This document shows positions 38,358-49,919 of a stretch of DNA of 64,000 nucleotides, piece by piece. Both the position numbers and the translations under genes were made by a program. Where the stretch lies: NCBI GenBank assembly GCA_903910745.1, contig CAIWAO010000067.1:1-64000 (forward strand), in the 5' to 3' direction. Below the pieces are notes generated by a model. That model saw nothing but the letters and a program-made list of their open reading frames with translations. It was not told the DNA's origin and made no database searches. Within the stretch, counting starts at the first letter, position 1. Each line of letters starts with the position of its first letter. This stretch comes from an uncultured Burkholderiales bacterium. Lineage in GTDB: Bacteria; Pseudomonadota; Gammaproteobacteria; Burkholderiales; Burkholderiaceae_C.

Positions 38358-41300
38358 TTATGCGCGATGATTCATTACTTTTTTCAAATAAGCCCCAGTA
38401 AATCCAACTTTTTGTTCAGCCACATGCTCCGGCGTACCGGCTGCAACAACCCGCCCTCCGCCGTCGCCGCCCTCGGGGCCCATATCGATAATCCAATCAG
38501 CAGTTTTTATGACATCCAAATTGTGCTCAATCACAACAACTGTATTTCCTGCATCAACCAATTGATGCAAAACTTTGAGTAACAAGTCGATATCTGCAAA
38601 ATGAAGTCCAGTTGTAGGCTCATCCAAAATGTAGAGGGTGCGACCAGTATCTCTTCTTGATAACTCAAGTGCCAATTTCACCCGTTGCGCCTCTCCACCT
38701 GAAAGAGTGGTTGCAGACTGCCCAAGTTTTAAATAACTTAGGCCAACGTCGACTAAGGTTTGAAGCTTTCTAGCAAGGGTTGGTACTGCTTTAAAAAATG
38801 CAAAAGCATCCTCGACTGTTAGGTCTAATATTTGAGCTACATTTTTCCCTTTGTACTGAACCTCTAAAGTTTCACGGTTGTAGCGCTTGCCTTTGCACAG
38901 ATCACAGGGAACGTAAACGTCAGGTAAAAAGTGCATTTCTACTTTAACTACTCCGTCTCCTTGACACGCCTCACACCGACCCCCAGCCACATTGAATGAA
39001 AAACGCCCAGCTTCATAACCCCGCTCTCTTGCTATCGGAACCTCTGCCATCAACTCTCGGATTGGGGTAAAGAGTCCCGTATATGTGGCTGGATTGCTTC
39101 TGGGAGTTCTGCCAATGGGGCTTTGGTCCACATTAATAACTTTGTCGAAATGCTCAAGGCCAACAATTTCTGTATGAGAGGCAGGCTCTGCATGTGCGTG
39201 ATGGATTTGAGCGGCCGCGGCGGTATAAAGCGTATCGTTCACAAGTGTCGACTTACCAGAGCCAGAAACTCCTGTAACGCACGTAAAGAGACCAACGGGG
39301 AATTCCACATCTATATTTTTTAGATTATTCCCCTTTGCTCCGATGATCTTAAATGACTGTAGATCCAGTGAGGACTGCTTTGAGTTGGAGGTGAGTTTTG
39401 CAAAAGGATTAACAAGATTAAGTGGTTTATTAATTTGTGCTTTTGCGCTTGTTTTCAGCCCAGTCTCTTGTTTCACATGTGGCAGCCAACTTCTCCGTCT
39501 TTTAGGCACTGATATTTCCAGTGTTCCTGACAAATAGCGCCCAGTCAAAGAGTTTTCATTGGCTTTAATTTGAACGGGTGTCCCCTGTGCCATAACTCGT
39601 CCACCATGCACCCCAGCCCCTGGCCCCATGTCTATGCAGTAGTCTGCGGCAAGAATCATATCCTCATCATGTTCAACAACTATAACGCTATTACCAATAT
39701 CTCTTAAATGCGCAAGAGTACCAATCAGCCTATCGTTGTCTCTTTGGTGTAGACCAATGCTTGGCTCATCAAGTACATACATGACACCGGTGAGTCCTGA
39801 GCCAATTTGTGAAGCTAACCTTATCCTTTGAGCTTCTCCACCAGATAGTGTCTCCGCACTTCTTGCAAGACTTAAATAATTAAGCCCAACATCGTTTAAA
39901 AATTTAAGTCTTGAAACTATCTCTTTAACGACCTTGTCTGCAATTTCAGCCTTCGAGCCTGTGAGCTGAAGGGCTTGAAAATATTGCCACGAATTCCCTA
40001 GGGTCATGTGGTTGATTTCATGAATCGTTCGCATTTGATCCGACTCACCCAGTCTAACAAAACGCGCCTCTTTGCGAAGTCTGGTTCCAGCACAGCCTTC
40101 GCAGGGTCTGAGCCCACGAAATCGTGACAACTCCTCTTTTACAACAGAAGACTCGCTTTCCTTGTAACGACGCTCCATATTGGGAATAACACCTTCAAAA
40201 GGATGCCGCTTACTGGTTTTTCTTCCCTGTGGAGTTGCGCTTGAATTTGTCGCTGTTTGAGTTGAGTAATTAAATTTAATTTCCTCATCTCCTGAGCCAA
40301 ATAAGATGATCTTTTGAACTGCCTCAGTCAACTCCTCAAATGGTGTGTCAACATTAAAGTTGTAATGAGCAGCTAAGCTTTGTAACATGGAAAAAAAGGA
40401 CTGATTTCTTCTATCCCAACCTTTGATCGCACCGCTGGCCAAGCTGATGGAGGGAAACGCAACCACCCTGGAAACTTCAAATGTTTCCTCTATCCCCAAT
40501 CCCTCGCAGTCAGGGCATGCACCCTGTGGAGAATTGAAGGAGAACAACCGCGGCTCCAGCTCGGCTAGGGAGAAATTACAGACTGGGCATGCAAACTTAG
40601 CATTAAAGGTCAGCTGCTGCTCGGTGTCCATTTCTTTAACAGTAACTCGTCCATCAGCAAGTCTTAGGGCCGTTTCAATACTCTCTGCAAGTCGTTGTTT
40701 AATATCCTCGCGAACTTTCAGCCTATCTATAACGACGTCTAAATCGTGTTTTTCATTTTTCTTGAGAGCCTGCAACTCAGAGATCTCAAGAATTTGTCCA
40801 TCCACTCGAAAGCGCACAAATCCTTGTGCCTGCATGTCTTTGAAGACCTCCTCAAACTCGCCCTTTCTGCCACGAACTATGGGGGCAAGAATCATGATCT
40901 TGGTATCATCCGGCATATCAAGCACAGCGTCCACCATTTGTGCCACACTAAATGCGCGAAGCGCGATGCCGTGCTCTGGGCAGTGAGGGGTACCTGCTCT
41001 TGCAAATAGCAATCGTAAATAGTCATGGATTTCTGTAACGGTGCCAACCGTAGATCTTGGGTTGTGGCTCGCGGCTTTTTGCTCAATGGCAATCGCCGGA
41101 GAGAGTCCTTCGATAACATCCACATCGGGCTTGTCCATGCGTTGTAAAAACTGTCTTGCGTACGCGGAGAGACTCTCCACATAGCGTCTTTGTCCCTCTG
41201 CATATAAGGTGTCAAAAGCAAGACTTGATTTACCTGAACCCGATAAACCAGTAATAACTACCAATTGATTTCGAGGAATATCAAGATCAATATTTTTTAA

Positions 41301-41378
41301 GTTGTGTGTTCGCACACCTCTTAAGCTGATTGTTCCTAAATGTTGGGCCAAATATGCGCCGTCTTTGGGTGCGTTCAC
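38358..41378 (-). CDS. uvrA: Excinuclease ABC subunit A
   Basis: [61 protein letters not shown] signatures and Zn motifs. Confidence 0.99.
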   Translation of the reverse strand: MNAPKDGAYLAQHLGTISLRGVRTHNLKNIDLDIPRNQLVVITGLSGSGKSSLAFDTLYAEGQRRYVESLSAYARQFLQRMDKPDVDVIEGLSPAIAIEQKAASHNPRSTVGTVTEIHDYLRLLFARAGTPHCPEHGIALRAFSVAQMVDAVLDMPDDTKIMILAPIVRGRKGEFEEVFKDMQAQGFVRFRVDGQILEISELQALKKNEKHDLDVVIDRLKVREDIKQRLAESIETALRLADGRVTVKEMDTEQQLTFNAKFACPVCNFSLAELEPRLFSFNSPQGACPDCEGLGIEETFEVSRVVAFPSISLASGAIKGWDRRNQSFFSMLQSLAAHYNFNVDTPFEELTEAVQKIILFGSGDEEIKFNYSTQTATNSSATPQGRKTSKRHPFEGVIPNMERRYKESESSVVKEELSRFRGLRPCEGCAGTRLRKEARFVRLGESDQMRTIHEINHMTLGNSWQYFQALQLTGSKAEIADKVVKEIVSRLKFLNDVGLNYLSLARSAETLSGGEAQRIRLASQIGSGLTGVMYVLDEPSIGLHQRDNDRLIGTLAHLRDIGNSVIVVEHDEDMILAADYCIDMGPGAGVHGGRVMAQGTPVQIKANENSLTGRYLSGTLEISVPKRRRSWLPHVKQETGLKTSAKAQINKPLNLVNPFAKLTSNSKQSSLDLQSFKIIGAKGNNLKNIDVEFPVGLFTCVTGVSGSGKSTLVNDTLYTAAAAQIHHAHAEPASHTEIVGLEHFDKVINVDQSPIGRTPRSNPATYTGLFTPIRELMAEVPIARERGYEAGRFSFNVAGGRCEACQGDGVVKVEMHFLPDVYVPCDLCKGKRYNRETLEVQYKGKNVAQILDLTVEDAFAFFKAVPTLARKLQTLVDVGLSYLKLGQSATTLSGGEAQRVKLALELSRRDTGRTLYILDEPTTGLHFADIDLLLKVLHQLVDAGNTVVVIEHNLDVIKTADWIIDMGPEGGDGGGRVVAAGTPEHVAEQKVGFTGAYLKKVMNHRA

Positions 41379-41625
41379 TTCTTAAATTTTCTCTATTAAT
41401 TCAAACTAAAAATACCCAATCTGGGCAACCTTCAATCATACTTAAGCAATGCACAATTTGATAGACATCGCCCCTACTTAATGAACATTAATTCAAGATT
41501 CTCTTAATTTTTCATGCTTTAGTATGATTTTTAAGTGAATTTGAGTCACGGTTGTTGCTCAGTTTTAAAAATTCGGCTTATCTAAGCCTTATGATTTATG
41601 ATGTCATTGCACAAATATTACTAAA

Positions 41626-42651
41626 GTGAAAAAATTAAAAATCTGTATTGTTGGGTGTGGAGCAATTGGGACTTGGTTAGGTGCTCACCTAGCAAACTCT
41701 CCCCAAGTCGAACTGTCTTGCATAGTTCGTTCTCACACCATAAGTGATATCAAACAGTCAGGACTTAGAGTTGACTTTGAGTTGACCCAAGCAACATCCG
41801 TTATTGGACATCCCGTGTTTGTAACAAATGACCCCCAGGATCTTGGCCCGCAAGATTGGATTATTGTTGCAATTAAGGCAACAGGCCTAACTTCACTAAT
41901 ATCTGAATTACGACCTCTCATCGGTGAGCATACTAGCATTTGGACTGCCATGAATGGCCTTCCCTGGTGGTTTACCAAAGGATTGACTGGCGCAGTATCT
42001 GATCATTCTTTTAAAACAATTGATCCGAGGGGTTTAATAGAAAATTCAATCCCAATCAAACACTGGGTAGGTGGAGTAGTCCACGCAAGTTGCTCGCTGA
42101 AAGGGCCGGGACATGCATTGCATCATTTTGGCAAGGTTTTAATTGTTGGAGAGCCTGTAAGTAAAGTTGAAAATAGAGAAAAAGTCGAATTTTTAAGCTC
42201 TAGATCACAAGAGTTTACAAACTTACTTTGTAGTGTTGGATTTGAAGCGAAAGCAAGTAGCCACATTCAAAAAGACATTTGGTACAAACTTTGGGGAAAC
42301 ATGACCATGAACCCCATCAGTGCATTAACTGGGGCAACCACTGACAAAATTTTAGACGACCCACTTGTCAATACTTTCATAACTCAAATCATGCTTGAAG
42401 CAAAAAGCATTGGTCAAGTAATTGGCCTGCCGATTGAACAATCCCCAGAGGACAGACATGCAATGACTCGCAAGCTTGGGGCCTTTAAAACCTCAATGCT
42501 TCAAGACCTAGAAAACCATCGTCCTGTTGAATTGGATGTTTTGTTAAACGCGGTTTTAGAGCTTGCTGCATGCGTAAATGTACCAACTCCTTTTACGAAT
42601 GCATTAATGGGGTTGGCAAGAGTACAAATGCAAAAACTGGGGCTTTATTGA
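41626..42651 (+). CDS. Ketopantoate reductase family protein (2-dehydropantoate 2-reductase)
   Basis: KICIVGCGAIGTWLGAHLA; WYKLWGNMTMNPISALTGAT. Confidence 0.88.
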   Translation: MKKLKICIVGCGAIGTWLGAHLANSPQVELSCIVRSHTISDIKQSGLRVDFELTQATSVIGHPVFVTNDPQDLGPQDWIIVAIKATGLTSLISELRPLIGEHTSIWTAMNGLPWWFTKGLTGAVSDHSFKTIDPRGLIENSIPIKHWVGGVVHASCSLKGPGHALHHFGKVLIVGEPVSKVENREKVEFLSSRSQEFTNLLCSVGFEAKASSHIQKDIWYKLWGNMTMNPISALTGATTDKILDDPLVNTFITQIMLEAKSIGQVIGLPIEQSPEDRHAMTRKLGAFKTSMLQDLENHRPVELDVLLNAVLELAACVNVPTPFTNALMGLARVQMQKLGLY

Positions 42652-42659
42652 ATTACTTT

Positions 42660-43790
42660 TTAACCGATATCGACATCACTTTGAACTCTCACGCGCTGCG
42701 CCACTGCACACATTAGCTCATAACCAATAGTCCCGGCGTGAGCGGCAACTTCATCAATTGAAAGCTCCATCCCTTCACTGCTTTTACCCCATAGGGTCAC
42801 TTCAGCACCGACATCCACTGGCACGCCCTGCGCCAAACAAGGGGTCAAGTCAACAGTTAACATATCCATGCTGACGCGTCCAAAAATAGGACATCTTATT
42901 CGTCCCTGAATCAATACTTGCGCAGCTGAGCCGACAACTCTTGGAAATCCGTCGGCGTATCCACAGGCAACAACCCCAATCACCATATCTTTAGTTACCA
43001 CGTGCTCTGCGCCGTACCCAACTCTATCCCCAGCTTGGACTTGTTGAATTGCAATTAATTGGGATCTAAGGCTTTGCGCGGGCAATAATCCCCAATCTTT
43101 TGCGCTTTTATGTTGCGCATCTGGACTCGCGCCGTACAAAGCAACACCCGGTCTAACCCAGTCATCGGGAAAACCCTCGACAGCCAACAAATCGGAATGG
43201 CCCAATACAACACCACTGTTACTCAGGGATCTCTCGCCTGGCAAATCTTGGGTTGCATGTTTAAATACACTTAGTGTTTGCAATACATCACTTGTTGACT
43301 CTGATCTTGCAAAGTGAGTTAACAATGAGATCTCTTCAACTTGGTGCATTGCGTTCAATCTCGTCCATATAGACTTGTATCTTATAGGGTCAAAACCCAG
43401 GCGATTCATTCCTGAATTAAGTTTTAAAAATACTCGGTGCCCCTGCTGAGTTTTGTGGGTGGCTAACATCTGGACTTGCGCCTCGTTGTGCACGGTATGC
43501 CACAAGCCGAGTCGAGAACACAACTCCAAATCCCTAGGATCGAAGACGCCTTCTAAAAGCAAAATAGGACCCCTCCATCCTAAATCCCTTAATTTTTCGG
43601 CTTCCGCAATGTCTAACAATGCAAATCCATCAGCGCCTCGTAATGCATCGAACACATGCTCGATACAATGTCCATAGGCATTTGCTTTTACAACAGCCCA
43701 AACCCTAGAGCTTGGGGCTTTGGAATTAACTAATTTCAAATTATGTTGCAAGGCAGCATAATGTATGACGGCGTGGATGGGTCTGGACAT
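42660..43790 (-). CDS. alr: Alanine racemase
   Basis: VWAVVKANAYGHCIEHVFDAL; LKLNSGMNRLGF; VGYGAEHV; GRVSMDMLTVDLT. Confidence 0.97.
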   Translation of the reverse strand: MSRPIHAVIHYAALQHNLKLVNSKAPSSRVWAVVKANAYGHCIEHVFDALRGADGFALLDIAEAEKLRDLGWRGPILLLEGVFDPRDLELCSRLGLWHTVHNEAQVQMLATHKTQQGHRVFLKLNSGMNRLGFDPIRYKSIWTRLNAMHQVEEISLLTHFARSESTSDVLQTLSVFKHATQDLPGERSLSNSGVVLGHSDLLAVEGFPDDWVRPGVALYGASPDAQHKSAKDWGLLPAQSLRSQLIAIQQVQAGDRVGYGAEHVVTKDMVIGVVACGYADGFPRVVGSAAQVLIQGRIRCPIFGRVSMDMLTVDLTPCLAQGVPVDVGAEVTLWGKSSEGMELSIDEVAAHAGTIGYELMCAVAQRVRVQSDVDIG

Positions 43791-43923
43791 GTGAAAATAT
43801 TGTGTAGGTCGTGTTATAACCTGATCTATTGAAATTTTAAAATCTTTATTTGTTAAAAGTTGTTTACCTTGCGAAATAATTCCTATTCAATGCTTTTTTT
43901 GATTTATACCGCTTTTTAAACAA

Positions 43924-45222
43924 ATGAAACGCGGTTTTTATATCATTATGCTGGCGCAGTTTTTCAGCTCACTTGCTGACAATGCTCTTTTCGTGGCCGC
44001 AGTGGAACTTCTTAAAGCTGACAACGGCCCTGAATGGACGCGTGCAGCTTTGGTCCCCATGTTTGCTCTTTTTTACGTGATCTTGGCTCCCTTTGTAGGC
44101 GCACTAGCAGACTCAAAACCCAAAGGCCAGATCATGTTTGTTAGCAATGGCGTAAAAGTCATCGGATGCTTAATGATGCTTTTTGGAGCGTATCCCCTTG
44201 CCGCTTATGCGATCGTAGGTCTTGGTGCTGCGGCTTATTCACCCGCTAAATATGGACTTCTAACAGAGTTGCTGCCTACCTCGCAACTTGTTAAGGCAAA
44301 TGGTTGGATAGAGGGCCTCACGATTGCATCTATTATTTTGGGTGTTGTACTGGGCGGTCAATTGCTCGGAGGTCCTGTTTCAACCTATTTATTATCTTTT
44401 GATATCCCATTAATGGACACCGGGATCGATACGCCTGCAGAGGCTGCGATTCTGATTTTGATTTTTGTTTATGGATTAGCGGCTTGGTTTAATCGTCGCA
44501 TCCCGCTGACCCTTGCCGTGATGAGGCCTTTCAAACAAAATCCAAACCATTCTCATTTCACTAACCTTATTGCTTTAATCCAAGATTTTTGGGATTGCAA
44601 TTCAAGATTGTGGACTGATAAATTAGGTCAAATTTCTCTATCTACCACCACACTTTTTTGGGGTGTTAGTGGAAATCTACGATATATGGTTTTAGCCTGG
44701 AGCGCGGTAGCGTTGAGTTACTCCACAGTGCAGTCCGCCTCATTGGTCGGAGTGGTCGCTATTGGAACGGCAGTAGGTGCGCTGATCGCATCTTTAAAAG
44801 TCAGATTAGATCATGCCACACAAGTTATTCCTTTGGGTATTGCAATGGGGTTGTTGGTGTTGGGTATGAACTTTATCACCAACGTTTGGATAGCGATTCC
44901 GTTTCTTATTTTCTTGGGAGGTTTGGGCGGCTATATGGTTGTGCCTATGAATGCATTGCTCCAACACAGAGGACACCATTTAATGGGAGCGGGTAGGTCA
45001 ATTGCTGTTCAAAACTTCAATGAGCAAGTCTGCATATTGACACTAGGTGGTTTGTACGCCTTCTCAACCAGTATGGGTATGACAGCATTTGGCGCGATCA
45101 GTTGTTTTGGTATTTTAGTAACTATTATGATGTGGCTTATCTATAGATGGCACCTTTACAACCACAAGCATCATCGACACGAGTTGGCCACGTTACTGGT
45201 TAGTACAAGACATGATGACTAA
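43924..45222 (+). CDS. lplT: Lysophospholipid transporter LplT (MFS)
   Basis: MKRGFYIIMLAQFFSSLADNALFVAAVELLK; divergent from alr. Confidence 0.93.
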   Translation: MKRGFYIIMLAQFFSSLADNALFVAAVELLKADNGPEWTRAALVPMFALFYVILAPFVGALADSKPKGQIMFVSNGVKVIGCLMMLFGAYPLAAYAIVGLGAAAYSPAKYGLLTELLPTSQLVKANGWIEGLTIASIILGVVLGGQLLGGPVSTYLLSFDIPLMDTGIDTPAEAAILILIFVYGLAAWFNRRIPLTLAVMRPFKQNPNHSHFTNLIALIQDFWDCNSRLWTDKLGQISLSTTTLFWGVSGNLRYMVLAWSAVALSYSTVQSASLVGVVAIGTAVGALIASLKVRLDHATQVIPLGIAMGLLVLGMNFITNVWIAIPFLIFLGGLGGYMVVPMNALLQHRGHHLMGAGRSIAVQNFNEQVCILTLGGLYAFSTSMGMTAFGAISCFGILVTIMMWLIYRWHLYNHKHHRHELATLLVSTRHDD

Positions 45223-46520
45223 CCTAAACAATGATCGATTAATTCTATCCAATGGTTAACCGGAAGTTCTGTTCCACTTTGTAGGTGGGTAATACAACCT
45301 ATATTGGCACTCAATATTGCTTTTGGCTTTAGACTCTCCAAATGTCCTAATTTCCTAGACTTCAGGTTATTTGCAATTTCAGGATTTAAAACAGAATAAG
45401 TCCCTGCTGATCCGCAACATAAGTGAGCCTCTTGGTTGGATATCTTCAAATCAAATCCCAAATAAACCAAGACATTTTGAACATTGTCTTTTAGTTTTTG
45501 GCCGTGTTGTAAAGTGCACGGCGGATGATAGGCTTGTAGCCCTTGCAGTTTAATTTTTGTTGCGTCCAGCTTTTGCTTTAAAGCTTCAAGTTGCTTCGAT
45601 TTAGACTCCATCCACTCAGACAAGTCTAGGGTTGAAGCAGAAACCTTTGAAGCCTTAAGTGAATATTTCGCGTCATGAGCCAGGAGATGTCCATATTCTT
45701 TTACGCTCACACCGCATCCCGAAGCTGTCATCACCAAAGCCTCTACCCCCCCCACCAAAAGGGGCCACCATGCATCAATATTTCTACGCATTTGATCTAA
45801 GGCCTCCTCCTGAGCATTTAGGTGATGTGAGAGTGCGCCACAACAGCCTGCACCTTGTGCATAAAGCACTTCAACGCCCATGGCGCCTAATACCCTAGCA
45901 GTTGCCAAATTTATATTGGGCGCCATTGAGGGTTGAACACAACCTGCCAACAACAACACACGACTTTCCTTTTGATTAAACGAGGACGAGAAACTCTTCA
46001 TCGACTCAAGTTGACTCAAATCACTCACCAATGGGATTTTTGTATTGTGATGAGTTGTCTTGCGGTTTGGAATTTTTGCTTTTATAAATTGGGGTAACAC
46101 TGGGCGAACAGACTGTCCTAACCGCATGGCCACACCAAACAAAGGTGAGGTCAATGCGAGACGAAGAGAGTGTCTTATTATTTTTTGGTGCCAAGGTCTA
46201 TTAACTTTGCGCTCAACGATCTCTCTTCCTATGTCCAACAAGCGGCCATACTGAACCCCACTTGGACAAGTTGTTTCACAATTTCTACAAGTAAGACAAC
46301 GATCCAAATGCAATTGAGTCTTCTCTGTGGGCTGTGCGCCCTCCAGTGTTTGTTTGATCAAATAAATTCTTCCCCTTGGTCCATCTAGCTCGTCCCCCAA
46401 TATTTGGTATGTTGGACAGGTCGCGGTGCAAAAGCCACAATGAACGCATTTGCGCAATATGCTTTCAGCCTCTTCGCCTCGAGGGGTGTTCAAAAACTCT
46501 GGAGCTAAGTTGGTCTGCAT
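45219..46520 (-). CDS. glcF: Glycolate oxidase iron-sulfur subunit
   Basis: CVHCGFCTATCPTY; CLTCRNCETTCPSGV; CCG motifs. Confidence 0.95.
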   Translation of the reverse strand: MQTNLAPEFLNTPRGEEAESILRKCVHCGFCTATCPTYQILGDELDGPRGRIYLIKQTLEGAQPTEKTQLHLDRCLTCRNCETTCPSGVQYGRLLDIGREIVERKVNRPWHQKIIRHSLRLALTSPLFGVAMRLGQSVRPVLPQFIKAKIPNRKTTHHNTKIPLVSDLSQLESMKSFSSSFNQKESRVLLLAGCVQPSMAPNINLATARVLGAMGVEVLYAQGAGCCGALSHHLNAQEEALDQMRRNIDAWWPLLVGGVEALVMTASGCGVSVKEYGHLLAHDAKYSLKASKVSASTLDLSEWMESKSKQLEALKQKLDATKIKLQGLQAYHPPCTLQHGQKLKDNVQNVLVYLGFDLKISNQEAHLCCGSAGTYSVLNPEIANNLKSRKLGHLESLKPKAILSANIGCITHLQSGTELPVNHWIELIDHCLG

Positions 46521-46548
46521 AAATATTTATTTTTTATAAAACGCTCAT

Positions 46549-47754
46549 TCAACCCAGGCGTTGTGTATTAAATAATCCCCAAGGATCAAACTCTTTTTGC
46601 ATTGCCTTTTGTATACGCTGTTGCGGCGGCGTAAGCTTAGGAAATACGCCAGCATGTTTTTGGTCAGCGCCCTCGTTTTGACTTGTTCGCCACAATACGG
46701 CGGATCCCCCCAGCCCAGCGGCGACAGATTGAATTTTGTCTCTTAGCTCGACTGGAGCCCAAAACCAGCGCTGCGCAGCGCTCCATTCAAAGGCTTGAGA
46801 TTTTATTGAAGTTATTCCTGGAATCTTTATTTCTAGTGTAGTGGAAGGAACCGATAATCTCCATAAACAATCCTCTTGGTTTGGTGGATCAACAAAAAAT
46901 TGAGCTGTTTGGTTTTTAAATCCATACCAAAATTTCTGCGCTTGATGAGCATCGACGTCAGTTGCATGTAAATTCTCTAATGCACATTGTTTTGCAATCC
47001 ATTGTCCTCCGGCTTGAACTGCAGCGATAGCACCCCGCAACCGAACATTCAAACTTGGGACCCCTGACTCCATTGCCCGCGACTCCCAAGCACTTGCATT
47101 TATTGGCACAGCAGTTTGGCCCCATTTTGAGAGAAGTTGAATGGCTTTTTCTTGCTCAACCTCTATTTCAATCGTTCGTTCAGCAAGTGCTTTAGGGAGC
47201 ACCTTTAATGAAACCTCTGTGATTAAACCCAAGGTTCCCCAAGACCCACATAAAAGTCGAGAAACATCATAGCCAGCGACGTTTTTCATGACTTGGCCAC
47301 CAAATACCAACTCTTGCGCGCGACCATTGATCATCTTTAAGCCAAGTACGTAATCTCTTACCGCTCCCACGCTCGCTCTCGCTGGACCACTAATGCCTGC
47401 GGCAACAACGCCGCCGATGGTGCTGGCGCCGTTAAAATTTGGAGATTCAAATGGTAAATATTGGCCACTTTCCTCTAGTACGGCCTCAATCTCCTTAAGA
47501 GGGGTTCCGCTCAGAGCCGTGATATACAGCTCACTAGGCTCATAGCTAAGAATTCCTTGATAGGCGCTGGTGGGAAGCGGAACACCTTTTAAGACTTCAC
47601 CATAAAAATCTTTGCTACCACCCCCAACTACTCTAAACGGGGGATATGAAAAATCATTTTTCCTAGTCTCTGAAGAATTAAGTAGTGAAGCCTTATGAGC
47701 TGCATCTTTGATTATTTCTACAGTTTCGGTGCGTTTAAGGCTATCACTGCTCAT
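46549..47754 (-). CDS. glcE: Glycolate oxidase FAD-binding subunit GlcE
   Basis: FESPNFNGASTIGGVVAAGISGPARASVGAVRDYVLGLKMINGRAQELVFGGQVMKNVAGYDVSRL; start revised to ATG 47754. Confidence 0.94.
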   Translation of the reverse strand: MSSDSLKRTETVEIIKDAAHKASLLNSSETRKNDFSYPPFRVVGGGSKDFYGEVLKGVPLPTSAYQGILSYEPSELYITALSGTPLKEIEAVLEESGQYLPFESPNFNGASTIGGVVAAGISGPARASVGAVRDYVLGLKMINGRAQELVFGGQVMKNVAGYDVSRLLCGSWGTLGLITEVSLKVLPKALAERTIEIEVEQEKAIQLLSKWGQTAVPINASAWESRAMESGVPSLNVRLRGAIAAVQAGGQWIAKQCALENLHATDVDAHQAQKFWYGFKNQTAQFFVDPPNQEDCLWRLSVPSTTLEIKIPGITSIKSQAFEWSAAQRWFWAPVELRDKIQSVAAGLGGSAVLWRTSQNEGADQKHAGVFPKLTPPQQRIQKAMQKEFDPWGLFNTQRLG

Positions 47755-47855
47755 ATAGTTTTTTAGTAATAAATAGCAATTAAGGCCATGCAATACTTCA
47801 GAATTTATGCAACATTCAGGGAGGAAACACCGCGAAACTGAAATTTCTTTAGTGC

Positions 47856-47881
47856 CCTGATCCAATACATATTGGATCAGG
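47856..47881. promoter_or_regulatory. Perfect 12-bp inverted repeat between gap and glcE
   Basis: CCTGATCCAATA-CA-TATTGGATCAGG; no adjacent T tract on either strand. Confidence 0.6.
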
Positions 47882-47900
47882 TGGATAAAAGATTAGATAT

Positions 47901-48923
<1,023 letters not shown>

Positions 48924-49079
48924 TTACTAAGTTCTAAATTCAAGAGTCAAACCTTTGCTGATTGACTTTTCATTTTTTTAAATAGTTATTGAAGTTTTCA
49001 CACAATTTTCACATGACTATAAGCCTATTTTAGCCCTGGTTAATTTACACTGGGAAATTGATTAAATTTTTTCATTAAT

Positions 49080-49853
49080 TTGTTGGATATCTCTTTGCAA
49101 CTTTCTAAGATTATTTTGTTAGCCGCCGGACGCGGAGAACGCATGCGTCCACTAACTGATACAACTCCCAAACCGCTCTTAACTGTAAATGGGGTTCCTT
49201 TGCTGTCGTACCACCTTCGTGCTCTGGCGCGCTCTGGGTACACCAATGGCATTATCAACACCGCCTGGCTAGAAGATCAAATAGTTTCTTACTACTCCTT
49301 GTCCTCCCTAAACTCAAATTCCGAGGTCGCTGAGATTTTGAATGGTTTCGAAATTTCTTTCTCAAAAGAGGGTTCAGATTTCGGTTATGCGCTAGAAACT
49401 GCAGGTGGAATCATCAGGGCACTAACAAGACTTGAAAGTTGTTTTTGGGCGATAGCAGGGGATATTTATGTTCCTGGATTTGATTTTCACCCCTCTCATA
49501 TCGCCAAATTTGAGAGCTCTCCCTACCTTGCGCATTTGTTTTTAGTTCCAAATCCGGCCCATAATCCCAGGGGAGACTTTGGAATAAGTGCCAATGGCGC
49601 AGCATTGAACTTGAACAAAGACTCCGGAGAACAATTGTTCACTTATTCTTCAATAGGTCTATACAAAAAAGCATTCTTCGAGCCGCCAATCAATACAATA
49701 GCGGTTGGTAACGCTGAAGGGGTTAAGGTAGCTTTAGCTCCACTTTTAAGAACGGCAATGGATCTCGGCCTAGTTAGTGCAGAGTTATTGATTAGTCCTT
49801 GGACCGATGTCGGTACCCCTTCAAGATTACATCAGTTAAATGCACTCACTTAA
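49080..49853 (+). CDS. murU: Nucleotidyltransferase, MurNAc-1-phosphate uridylyltransferase-like
   Basis: ILLAAGRGERMRPLTDTTPKPLLTVNGVPLLSYHLRALARSGY; upstream of pepP. Confidence 0.8.
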   Translation: MLDISLQLSKIILLAAGRGERMRPLTDTTPKPLLTVNGVPLLSYHLRALARSGYTNGIINTAWLEDQIVSYYSLSSLNSNSEVAEILNGFEISFSKEGSDFGYALETAGGIIRALTRLESCFWAIAGDIYVPGFDFHPSHIAKFESSPYLAHLFLVPNPAHNPRGDFGISANGAALNLNKDSGEQLFTYSSIGLYKKAFFEPPINTIAVGNAEGVKVALAPLLRTAMDLGLVSAELLISPWTDVGTPSRLHQLNALT

Positions 49854-49919
49854 AAAGTGTTAATTAAATATCTGTCATTCAATCCTCCACTCCTCCAAAC
49901 AAGACTTTAGTTTCCGACT

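Noticed and set aside
39469-39484. parS-like sequence TGTTTCACATGTGGCA
   Set aside because: Matches only about 12 of 16 bases of TGTTTCACGTGAAACA and lies inside uvrA; the right arm is poor.
40423-40986. 187-aa plus-strand ORF inside uvrA
   Set aside because: Antisense shadow of a highly conserved gene; low-complexity Ser-rich translation.
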